Positions 16,896 to 22,667 of a stretch of DNA of 22,792 nt are shown here, piece after piece. The position numbers were made by a program, and so were the translations under genes. Source of the DNA: a virus; IMG/VR virus record IMGVR_UViG_3300042881_002637, positions 1-22,792 of that record; one strand, given 5' to 3'. Position 1 is the first letter of the stretch; each line of letters opens with the position of its first letter. The notes beneath the pieces were generated by a model. It was not told where the DNA came from, did not search any database, and worked only from the letters and a program-made list of their open reading frames with translations.

Positions 16896-17851
16896 TCTTG
16901 TGTACCTTCCTCAAACTCTGGTAACAAATCTCCATCAAGACTTCCATGACCTAAAGATGCTAGAAGTGATGCACGAACAAAAGGATCGTCGCCATTTCTT
17001 ACACCACGAAGCCAACTTGCTCTAATTGCTTCCTCCGCTTCATATCCATAACCTGAATACTCTGCCATAGCAAGGATAGCGTCTTCTGGGTATAGGTAAT
17101 CTTCTTTATCTTTTAGTTCAATATTAAGTTCTTGCTCGTATGCAAACTCTTCAACATCTTTCATAGATGTTTTTCCTTCTTTTTTGATTACGCCATCTGG
17201 AAGAACAGCAAAACGACACACTCCTAGTGGTTCTACAGGTAAAGAAATGATTTGACATTGATTTCCACCAGCATAAAGAACACAGTTGCCACAATGGACG
17301 CCAATTTCTTGGTCTTTGTTCTCTGCGGCAGGTGTATAGCCAGCCCAAATGCCAGTTTCGTCTTCATTAAACTTTCCATACTTGTTAGCAATCTCAATAA
17401 GTGCTGCTGCTAACTCTTGTTCTTCTGGAACAAGTCCTGCGGCAGTGATTGAATTAGATTTTTTACTAGAGCGAGGGTGTGCAGCAGGTAAAAGGTCATT
17501 ATCTGTTGTGTAAGCAGAGTTAGAAGGCTTTCCAGACTTGAGTAAACGCAAGAAAGCATTGACACGGCCCATTGCCCATTGGTTGCGATTCATTCCAGGA
17601 CGATGCGAGACACTAAATGCTCCTGCGCCACGGCGATAGACCGCCTTGAGCATTCCTAGAGATGCTTTACGTCCAGAAGGTGCTTTTTCATTGTGCTTAG
17701 AAACTTTTTCTTTCAAAGATGCTTCAACTGCTGCTGAAAATTTTACTTTGCGTGCTGCTTTGGTTCCTTTAGCGGAATCTTTTTTGTTTTTTGATGAACC
17801 TTTGATTCGATCAGACTTCGGTGCTGGTGTCTGGCTGATTGTCCTCGACAT
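16892..17851 (-). CDS. CGNC cysteine-cluster protein downstream of portal (about 319 aa)
   Basis: The preferred start is ATG 17851, with GGAAGGCGGTG just upstream; a longer frame begins at TTG 17929 but would overlap the portal by 118 nt. With ATG 17851 the overlap with the portal end is 41 nt. The N-terminus (MSRTISQTPAPKSD, then Lys-rich) is basic. A helical part with GMNRNQWAMGRVNAFLRLL follows, then DLLPAAHPRSS and SITAA (134-138; 17438-17452), the same pair of motifs as at the start of the giant. The C-terminal half carries HCGNC (Cys187, Cys190), Cys199 and Cys212 (PLGVCRF), a four-cysteine metal or Fe-S type cluster. The stop overlaps the giant's GTG by 3 nt, so they are probably translationally coupled. 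Function is unknown; actinophages commonly carry a similar gene next to the portal. Confidence 0.88.
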   Translation of the reverse strand: MSRTISQTPAPKSDRIKGSSKNKKDSAKGTKAARKVKFSAAVEASLKEKVSKHNEKAPSGRKASLGMLKAVYRRGAGAFSVSHRPGMNRNQWAMGRVNAFLRLLKSGKPSNSAYTTDNDLLPAAHPRSSKKSNSITAAGLVPEEQELAAALIEIANKYGKFNEDETGIWAGYTPAAENKDQEIGVHCGNCVLYAGGNQCQIISLPVEPLGVCRFAVLPDGVIKKEGKTSMKDVEEFAYEQELNIELKDKEDYLYPEDAILAMAEYSGYGYEAEEAIRASWLRGVRNGDDPFVRASLLASLGHGSLDGDLLPEFEEGTQE

Positions 17852-19580
17852 TTGATTCACCGCCTTCCGCAGGTGCTCCAGAAGTTGCTTGTTGTAGAAG
17901 TTGTTCAACACTTTCAGGTAGCGGAGCAACAGATGCGCCCTGCTGAGCCTCTCTTACCTTCATCATAAGTTCAGGACTTAGCGCACCAAGCATTGCTTCA
18001 GTAAGTTCAGGAGTAATTGCTCCCTTCTCAAAGAGCATTCTGATTCCAACTTCTTCTGCTGTAGGTGTATCGGATGCAGAGAAGCCATGAGCACGACGCC
18101 ATGTCTCTCCAGAGATAATTCCTCTATCAAATCCAGAGTCAGCATCCATCGCTCTGTCATTGCGGGTTGAAACTGCGCTTGGGTCATACCAAACAACAAT
18201 TCTGTCAACCTCTGTTGGATTGAATCCTTGCGCCTCTAGATAAGGACGTAGGTAAACAATTGTTAAAGCATCAGCAATAAGCAACATCAATGGTTCGATG
18301 TGTGCTTTGTACAGTGCTTCATCAATTTGTAGAGCGTTCGAGTATTTCACATTAGCAAGACCTGTTACTACATCCTTTGGAACATCTAGACCCTGAAGGA
18401 TACGTTCTAGTACTCGGTCTGCACGTTGAGCCAATGCAGGGTCGAACGAACGCTCAAACTTAAATTGCTTAATCGCATCGCCAAGTTCAGCAGGGCCACG
18501 GATGATAAGCGGAACGACAGCGGAAGCAGACTCTTCATCACGAATCGGAGTTGTCATTGCATCAATGAGTTGTTCTTCAAACTCATCTTCTGCTTCTTCA
18601 GCAGTAAAGCCAGGATTTAACTCGCTATCTGCCTCGTCATATGGATAATCAGGGTCTCCTTGAGCAGCAACTGATAAACCATCTGGTAAATAAAGTGCGC
18701 CAGCATTGAGGCGAGAACGTGCTGTTGCACGGAATGTTCTATTGAGCAAAAGTAATTCAGCACAAAGGTCTAACAAACCACGAAGTGATGAATCTGCTTC
18801 ATCTGAATAACGTGGGTGCGAACGCCAAATGCGTCCTACGAATGCGCCATTAGCAAGACGATTGACTCCTAGTGCACCGCCAGTGCTTTGTTCACGGCGA
18901 CCAATAACGTTGTATCCACCACGAGCATCTGCCATAATTTCATCAACGGAACGAATGTCCCAAGACTCAGGGATTCCAGAGCCTTTCTTTTCTGGCATTT
19001 GAACTAAATAACATTCTCCAGCAACTGAAAGATTGAGTGCTGCATCTTTGAGAAGACCTGCTTGTCCGCCATATGCAGAGTCAAGCCGTGCAAGTGCTCG
19101 CTCTGCGGCAGCAGCAAGACGTGGGTCAATAATTTTTGCGTTGCGTACAGATGTTGGAGACTCTGATGCGTTCTCTACAACGGCTGCGTAAATTCTAATT
19201 CGTGAAACAACAGATGCAACTAAATTGAAAGCATACTTAACTTCACCAATAGCATCGTAGTATTCCCATGCTTCGGCTTGCCATGCTGATGAGCCAGCAG
19301 CACGACGTTGTCTAAATTGTTCAAACTCACCTTTGTCATTAATTTTAATTTGTACTGCCGCAGCAGTTAAAGAACGTGGAGTTGAATAAGCAACAGGAGA
19401 TGCAGGTGATGATAAAAATACTGAGGCAGGTCCAGAAACTTTAGAAGAACTACGACGAGCAACTATTTGTGTGGAACGAGTAGTAGATTTTGACTTACCT
19501 TTTTTAGGTGAAGATGCTTTCTTAGGGACAGCAGGGCGAACAGGTTCATTAGACGGTTCTTCGCGTTTGAATACGCCCAC
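17811..19580 (-). CDS. Portal protein (589 aa)
   Basis: Dodecameric DNA-entry ring of the capsid vertex, recognised by similarity to actinophage portals. Characteristic stretches are WEYYDAIGEVKYAFNLVAS near 105-123, the LLLLNRTFRATARSRLNAG helix region, a FERSFDPALAQRADRVLERI stretch, LDVPKDVVTGLANVKYSN and IVVWYDPSAVSTRNDRAMDA. Residues 1-69 are a basic, Ser/Lys-rich leader ending in RSLTAAA (70-75; 19356-19373), a motif shared with other head proteins and possibly a maturation site. The C-terminus (from about 545) is a Glu/Gln-rich tail. The start is GTG 19580, 8 nt after GAGGAG; no better ATG exists at the N-terminus. Length is normal for this group. It lies 36 nt after the DUF1360-like gene and overlaps the next gene. 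Confidence 0.95.
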   Translation of the reverse strand: MGVFKREEPSNEPVRPAVPKKASSPKKGKSKSTTRSTQIVARRSSSKVSGPASVFLSSPASPVAYSTPRSLTAAAVQIKINDKGEFEQFRQRRAAGSSAWQAEAWEYYDAIGEVKYAFNLVASVVSRIRIYAAVVENASESPTSVRNAKIIDPRLAAAAERALARLDSAYGGQAGLLKDAALNLSVAGECYLVQMPEKKGSGIPESWDIRSVDEIMADARGGYNVIGRREQSTGGALGVNRLANGAFVGRIWRSHPRYSDEADSSLRGLLDLCAELLLLNRTFRATARSRLNAGALYLPDGLSVAAQGDPDYPYDEADSELNPGFTAEEAEDEFEEQLIDAMTTPIRDEESASAVVPLIIRGPAELGDAIKQFKFERSFDPALAQRADRVLERILQGLDVPKDVVTGLANVKYSNALQIDEALYKAHIEPLMLLIADALTIVYLRPYLEAQGFNPTEVDRIVVWYDPSAVSTRNDRAMDADSGFDRGIISGETWRRAHGFSASDTPTAEEVGIRMLFEKGAITPELTEAMLGALSPELMMKVREAQQGASVAPLPESVEQLLQQATSGAPAEGGESNVEDNQPDTSTEV

Positions 19581-19616
19581 AGACTTACTCCTCGTCTTCG
19601 TTACGGAACACTAGGA

Positions 19617-19910
19617 CTACCTATCCTCGTGTGCGGATAACAAGCCAGCGATAGCAGAAAGCGCTAAGACTATTTCAACTACTTGCGTGGCCTCTGGAAT
19701 AATGATACGGGATATTACGAGTAATGATGCGACCCAAACACTGGTACACCACATACAAGTAAAGAAATACCCAAACTTATTGCTCTCTGGAGGAAACTTT
19801 TCCCATATCCAGTTACGGGGTTTATCAAAAATCTCGTCTCTAACCATCAACCTAGATATTCTGTAGGTCGCTAGTCCAGCAATTGCTAACTGGAAGAAGT
19901 CTGTAATCAA
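19617..19910 (-). CDS. DUF1360-like small membrane protein (97 aa)
   Basis: Resembles the DUF1360 family common in actinophages just upstream of the portal. Features that show this are an AIAGLATYRISRLMVRDEI start, a FFTCMWCTSVWVASLL core with a CxxC pair, and two or three hydrophobic helices (about 5-25, 48-68 and 72-90). It is probably an inner-membrane protein; the family has no settled function. The start is TTG 19910, directly after AGGGGG and overlapping the preceding TGA stop as TTGA. The codon before it in frame is a stop, so no longer version exists. Its placement among head genes may mean co-expression only. Confidence 0.82.
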   Translation of the reverse strand: MITDFFQLAIAGLATYRISRLMVRDEIFDKPRNWIWEKFPPESNKFGYFFTCMWCTSVWVASLLVISRIIIPEATQVVEIVLALSAIAGLLSAHEDR

Positions 19911-20266
19911 TTATCCCCCTGAACCATCAAAGTGCTTCCATAAGGGCTCCAAGAACGCAAGCGTGAGCCGCATCCACAGTTGTCATCCTTTTTGAAGGCT
20001 ATAAGTTTTCCTGTTTCGGTAATCACTCGATGTACCTTTTCGTATTTTTCATAGAAAGTAATATTCTCTTGGAACACTAGATTAGGTCCTGACGGAGAGT
20101 CTACAGCGATAAGCAACTTATTGTTGAAAACCACGACACGACACCTGTCAAGCCTTCTGGTTCCTTTCGGGGCAGCACCTTTGGGCATCAACTCTCTCAA
20201 ATCCTCTAAAGAGTTCGGTTCTGCTAAAGCAACTACTGATGGAAATACATCTGCCTGTACTCTCAC
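19907..20266 (-). CDS. Small unknown protein with CGCGSRLRSW signature (119 aa)
   Basis: The C-terminal NCGCGSRLRSWSPYG segment (Cys at about 96 and 98) recurs in small actinophage proteins encoded near the DUF1360 and portal genes; no function is known to me. The middle part (RCRVVVFNNKLLIAVDSPSG) is predicted beta strands; the N-terminus LEDLRELMPKG is helical. No signal peptide or membrane helix is visible. The GTG start at 20266 overlaps the upstream TGA as GTGA and follows GGAG by 5 nt. The cysteine pair and basic end could bind metal or nucleic acid, which is speculation. Confidence 0.85.
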   Translation of the reverse strand: MRVQADVFPSVVALAEPNSLEDLRELMPKGAAPKGTRRLDRCRVVVFNNKLLIAVDSPSGPNLVFQENITFYEKYEKVHRVITETGKLIAFKKDDNCGCGSRLRSWSPYGSTLMVQGDN

Positions 20267-20610
20267 TTAGTCTCCGTGTATTCAGATGGTATGTGGAACT
20301 CAAGCCAGCCAAGGTAAGACTTAGCAAGAGTTAGTGGGACTAGTAGAGGTTTCTCTCTAGTTGCTTTCTCTGGTGTTAAAAAAGTTTCTAAGTCGCTAGG
20401 CTGTTTAGCAACAGGGCAATACATCCAAGACTCTGTTTCCTGAAGTGTTGCTAATGGAAAAGCAATAGGGTAATGTGATTTTTCAGAGGTAAGTGTTTCT
20501 AAACGTCTGGCGTTGGGTCTGGACTTTACTTTTTTAGGGTTGAACCAGACTGCTACAACAAGTTCTTCTTCAGAATATGTGCCAGATGTGTTTTTGTAGG
20601 TTCTAGACAT
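20263..20610 (-). CDS. Small hypothetical protein (115 aa)
   Basis: Not recognised. It is a soluble, mixed alpha/beta protein with ELVVAVWFNPKKVKSRPNAR near the N-terminus and SYLGWLEFHIPSEY at the end; no catalytic motif is visible. The ATG at 20610 overlaps the end of the HTH gene by 8 nt and follows AAGG; its stop overlaps the start of the next gene. The tight overlaps on both sides support it as a real gene of the leftward operon. Confidence 0.83.
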   Translation of the reverse strand: MSRTYKNTSGTYSEEELVVAVWFNPKKVKSRPNARRLETLTSEKSHYPIAFPLATLQETESWMYCPVAKQPSDLETFLTPEKATREKPLLVPLTLAKSYLGWLEFHIPSEYTETK

Positions 20611-21103
20611 TACTTAGTCGCCTTGCCATTGCTCTGTAGGTAACTCCAGCGGCTTCAGCGATGTCCGCAGCGGGTACGCCACGGTCTCTAAGTTCTTTTG
20701 CAATCGCTGTGAGTTCCTTGTTGGCTATCGCAAGGGGGCTATTGCTTGGTGTCTTTGCTCTATATCTCTTTGAGAGGTCAGCAAGTTGTTTGAGTTGAGG
20801 TCTCAACTCTGGCGGAACGCTTGGGGAGATAGACCTCATGCGTGGAGCATTGTTTAGTGGGGCGGTGGAGGTTAGAGATTTAGGTGGAGTAGGTGGGACT
20901 GGCCTTCTCTGCTCTTCTGACTTAGCATTCTTGACCCAGAAGTGAACTGTTGACTTAGGACGAACAGGTTTGAGTGAGTTAGCAATTACAGCCAATGACC
21001 AGCCAGCCTCCCAAAGGGCGCGGAGGCGTGGGGGAAGCATTTCATCTGGAAGACTGGACAAAAATCTCACCTCATCATCTGGGAGTCTTGTCTTTTTCTT
21101 CAT
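20603..21103 (-). CDS. Double helix-turn-helix protein, first gene of leftward operon (166 aa)
   Basis: Two HTH-like segments can be seen: WSLAVIANSLKPVRPKSTVHFWVK (about 34-57, described by position; key pattern SLAVIA then STVHFW) and the C-terminal VPAADIAEAAGVTYRAMARRL (about 144-164). Between them lies a Pro/Ser-rich linker and a helical region (LKQLADLSKRYRAK). Such proteins are common at the head of actinophage structural operons and could be a regulator or a small terminase subunit; I cannot choose. The start ATG 21103 is the first gene beside the divergent noncoding region, a usual place for an operon-proximal regulator. The upstream AGGA is 7 nt away. No large terminase follows it here. 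Confidence 0.85.
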   Translation of the reverse strand: MKKKTRLPDDEVRFLSSLPDEMLPPRLRALWEAGWSLAVIANSLKPVRPKSTVHFWVKNAKSEEQRRPVPPTPPKSLTSTAPLNNAPRMRSISPSVPPELRPQLKQLADLSKRYRAKTPSNSPLAIANKELTAIAKELRDRGVPAADIAEAAGVTYRAMARRLSNV

Positions 21104-21128
21104 ACCCCTATCCTACAGGGTTTTTTAG

Positions 21129-21245
21129 ATGCCGTACAAGACTAAAGCAGCAAAATCATTGGACGACAAAGACGAATATATGAACCTTTCCATATTTTGG
21201 TTTTGGCCTGTGACAAGGCTCTGCATAGTATTAGCACTTTTCTAA
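21129..21245 (+). CDS. Doubtful 38-aa ORF in the divergent region
   Basis: The frame begins MPYKTKAAKSLDDKDEY, reminiscent of the N-terminus of some phage HNH-type proteins, and then turns into a hydrophobic stretch (FWFWPVTRLCIVLALF). It has no convincing ribosome binding site and no promoter just upstream. It could be a remnant, a tiny membrane protein or chance. Low confidence. Confidence 0.18.
   Translation: MPYKTKAAKSLDDKDEYMNLSIFWFWPVTRLCIVLALF
21203..21231 (+). promoter_or_regulatory. Candidate rightward promoter in the divergent region
   Basis: TTGGCC (21203-21208), 17 nt, TAGTAT (21226-21231). The sequence TAGTATTAGCA around the -10 is identical to that of the promoter before the 53-aa gene. 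The -35 is weak. No gene follows for about 450 nt, so any transcript would begin with a long noncoding leader. Confidence 0.4.
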
Positions 21246-21268
21246 ATCGTTTCCGGAGAAAAATAAAT

Positions 21269-21484
21269 TACAAACAACTTTTTATTTTTTTCGCTGGTTT
21301 CGTGCCTTAGGTGGTCTTTATTTACTTTTTATTTTGTTTTTCTGGGCTATAAGACTCTTATTGAGGTGTTCATACTTCTAACAAACATACAAACAATTAT
21401 TATTTATTTTATTTTCTAAACTTTCTCTAGTGTCTAGTGTTATCACTTGGTCATCTCTCCGGCTGACTAACTTACAAACAACTT
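21269..21484 (+). repeat. Dispersed direct repeats TACAAACAACTT
   Basis: Perfect copies lie at 21269-21280 and 21473-21484, and a 10-nt partial copy (TACAAACAAT) at 21388-21397 directly follows another ACAAACA. All are in the same orientation, within the AT-rich part of the noncoding region. They may be iterons or operators, or be due to base composition. Confidence 0.5.
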
Positions 21485-21635
21485 GGCTAGTGTCTTAGAC
21501 ATAAGGGGGCTAAGTGTCAAGGCTTTTGATAACGATTAGATAACAAGGGGGCTAGGCTCTTGTCTAAAGGTGTGATACAAAACACTAACAAAGACTAGGA
21601 CAATACTTGACAATAGTCTAGGCGTGTTCTAGTGT
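21427..21635 (+). repeat. Four CTAGTGT repeats, the last overlapping a promoter -10
   Basis: Copies are at 21427-21433, 21434-21440 (direct tandem), 21487-21493 and 21629-21635. Two of them extend to TCTAGTGTTA (21433-21442 and 21628-21637). The last contains the TAGTGT -10 of the promoter for the 73-aa gene, so the others may be repressor sites or decayed promoters. Confidence 0.45.
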
Positions 21636-21658
21636 TAGGTATGTAGTCAAAGGGGCTA
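21503..21658 (+). repeat. AAGGGGGCTA repeats
   Basis: Two perfect copies lie at 21503-21512 and 21545-21554, and one with a single change at 21649-21658. The G-rich part looks like a ribosome binding site. The first copy precedes a GTG (21514) opening a 9-codon frame (MSRLLITIR), so leader peptides are possible but unproven. Confidence 0.4.
21607..21635 (+). promoter_or_regulatory. Promoter of the 73-aa gene
   Basis: TTGACA (21607-21612), 17 nt, TAGTGT (21630-21635), about 44 nt before the start codon. It belongs to the same family as the three promoters further right (shared ACTTGACAA). Confidence 0.72.
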
Positions 21659-21679
21659 CACGAAAAGACAGGAAAAGAA

Positions 21680-21901
21680 ATGACACAACACGGGGTAAGC
21701 ATTACAACTGAAGGACATAACTACAACTTCGTAGTAGATACCACCGCACAGGTTAGAGACTTGCTACTGAACACCACCGCACCAATTACTGAGGTTATTG
21801 TTATGGAAGAAGGCTACGGCAAAGAAGCCCGTATGCTAAACGCTGAGGAAATCTTGGCTATTGTCCTCAACCACCCAAAGCCAGCCCTATCTCTAGTCTA
21901 A
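21680..21901 (+). CDS. Small early protein of unknown function (73 aa)
   Basis: Not recognised. MTQHGVSITTEGHNYNFVVD and a following strand-helix pattern (TEVIVMEEGYGKEARMLNAEEILAIVL) suggest a compact alpha/beta fold. There are no cysteines and no membrane helix. The ATG at 21680 follows AGGAAAAG. It has its own promoter upstream and a strong terminator 14 nt after its stop, so it is a monocistronic early unit. Early single-gene units in phages are often host-takeover genes, but nothing in this sequence shows that. Confidence 0.82.
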   Translation: MTQHGVSITTEGHNYNFVVDTTAQVRDLLLNTTAPITEVIVMEEGYGKEARMLNAEEILAIVLNHPKPALSLV

Positions 21902-21915
21902 TAAACTAGGCAAGG

Positions 21916-21939
21916 AAGCCCCCGCAAGGGGGCTTTTTT
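21916..21939 (+). terminator. Intrinsic terminator after the 73-aa gene
   Basis: Perfect 8-bp stem AAGCCCCC/GGGGGCTT with a GCAA tetraloop, followed by a T run (21934-21939). Confidence 0.92.
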
Positions 21940-21975
21940 GTTGCCTAAATCACAGACACGCCGTATAGTAAATAC

Positions 21976-22004
21976 TTGACAAGCGTAAGTTAGTAGTCTA
22001 GTAT
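21976..22004 (+). promoter_or_regulatory. Promoter of the 63-aa gene
   Basis: TTGACA (21976-21981), 17 nt, TAGTAT (21999-22004), about 30 nt before the start codon. This is a near-consensus sigma70-type promoter. Confidence 0.8.
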
Positions 22005-22034
22005 TCAGACATAACCTAAACAAAGGGGGAAAAA

Positions 22035-22226
22035 ATGGAACACAGACTTACAGTAAAGAGAGAGTTTGCTGGTAGTTATGTCTCTTGTTGCGGTATCCAA
22101 ATACAGCGTAGTGCGTTAGGTGGTTGGGTTATCACTTGGCCGGGAATGTCCTCTCCAGACGAGTGGACTAAAACCCTAGAAGATGCTAAGTGGGTTGCCG
22201 AACAACACCACACAGCGAAAAAATAA
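22035..22226 (+). CDS. Small early protein of unknown function (63 aa)
   Basis: Not recognised. It starts MEHRLTVKREFAGSYVSCCG and contains GGWVITWPG, which suggests a small beta-sheet with a C-terminal helix (EDAKWVAEQHHTA). A CC pair is present at about 18-19. The ATG at 22035 follows AAAGGGGG. It is flanked by its own promoter and its own terminator, which supports a real gene despite its length. Confidence 0.8.
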   Translation: MEHRLTVKREFAGSYVSCCGIQIQRSALGGWVITWPGMSSPDEWTKTLEDAKWVAEQHHTAKK

Positions 22227-22234
22227 AATTAGAG

Positions 22235-22257
22235 AAAGACCCCTTAGGGGGTTTTTC
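22235..22257 (+). terminator. Intrinsic terminator after the 63-aa gene
   Basis: GACCCC and GGGGGT form a stem around a short TTAG loop, extended by A/T pairs (A 22235-22237 with T 22254-22256), followed by a pyrimidine-rich TTTTTCTTTT tail. Confidence 0.85.
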
Positions 22258-22273
22258 TTTTGCCACTCCCTAG

Positions 22274-22345
22274 CCAAAAAGTAAAAAACTTACGCCGGCC
22301 GCCAGACTTCGGGGAATTGTTGGTAGTGGGGAAAGTTTTACTTGG
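22274..22345 (+). other. Inverted-repeat element between two early genes
   Basis: The left arm CCAAAAAGTAAAAAACTT (22274-22291) pairs with the right arm AAAGTTTTACTTGG (22332-22345) through CCAA/TTGG, AGTAAAA/TTTTACT and ACTT/AAGT with small bulges. The 40-nt interior begins with the GC-rich TACGCCGGCCGCC. It lies after a terminator and before a promoter, outside any gene. It could be a protein-binding site, a small RNA or a remnant. Confidence 0.35.
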
Positions 22346-22386
22346 AGAAACCCGCAAAGATGTGATAGGAAACACACCCTAAAGAC

Positions 22387-22415
22387 TTGACAAGCCTAAG
22401 GCTATGTCATAGTAT
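22387..22415 (+). promoter_or_regulatory. Promoter of the 53-aa gene
   Basis: TTGACA (22387-22392), 17 nt, TAGTAT (22410-22415), about 29 nt before the start codon. It shares CTTGACAAG with its neighbours. Confidence 0.8.
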
Positions 22416-22444
22416 TAGCAGTAAGACAAGGGAAAGGAAAGAAA

Positions 22445-22606
22445 ATGCGAGGACTACCTGATAGCGCAGTAGTAGGAACTTACAAACGCATACACCGCAA
22501 GCCAAAGCACAATGCGCCTATTGTTTCCTACAAAGCGCAAGGTGATTTTGTCGCTGGTCTTTTGTGGAAAATGGCTACACCTCTTAGAAAAAAACTAAAT
22601 AAGTAA
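22445..22606 (+). CDS. Small basic early protein of unknown function (53 aa)
   Basis: The frame is short but well supported: promoter at the usual distance, AAGGAAAG ribosome binding site and ATG at 22445. The product begins MRGLPDSAVVGTYKRIHRK and ends ATPLRKKLNK. It is strongly basic, with no cysteine and no clear membrane helix, so nucleic-acid binding is possible but not shown. The stop is 3 nt before the next promoter -35, and no terminator separates it from the DUF3846-like gene, so read-through is likely. Confidence 0.78.
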   Translation: MRGLPDSAVVGTYKRIHRKPKHNAPIVSYKAQGDFVAGLLWKMATPLRKKLNK

Positions 22607-22609
22607 TAC

Positions 22610-22639
22610 TTGACAAGGGCTATTCCTATGGTCTAGCCT
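22610..22639 (+). promoter_or_regulatory. Promoter of the DUF3846-like gene
   Basis: TTGACA (22610-22615), 18 nt, TAGCCT (22634-22639), about 28 nt before the start codon. The -10 is weaker than in the other units. Confidence 0.6.
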
Positions 22640-22667
22640 TACACTTATCAAACAGAAAGGAAATGAA

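Larger units (their letters stand above)
21246..21679. other. Noncoding AT-rich divergent region; candidate origin or operator region
   Basis: A stretch of about 430 nt with no credible gene on either strand. It contains long A/T runs at 21258-21300 and 21335-21420. Short repeat families are TACAAACAACTT, CTAGTGT and AAGGGGGCTA. A small palindrome TGTCTTAGACA lies at 21491-21501. Its place between the leftward structural operon and rightward early genes, and its repeats, fit a replication origin and/or regulator-binding region. No protein that would bind it is in the window. Confidence 0.5.

Noticed and set aside
17852-17929. Longer N-terminus for the CGNC protein after the portal (TTG start at 17929)
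   Set aside because: TTG with no good ribosome binding site and a 118-nt overlap with the portal; ATG at 17851 has GGAAGGCGGTG upstream and a more usual overlap.
21104-21127. Short CCCT/AGGG hairpin plus T run beside the HTH gene
   Set aside because: Only 4 bp with a 7-nt loop, and no plus-strand gene ends there; too weak to call a terminator.
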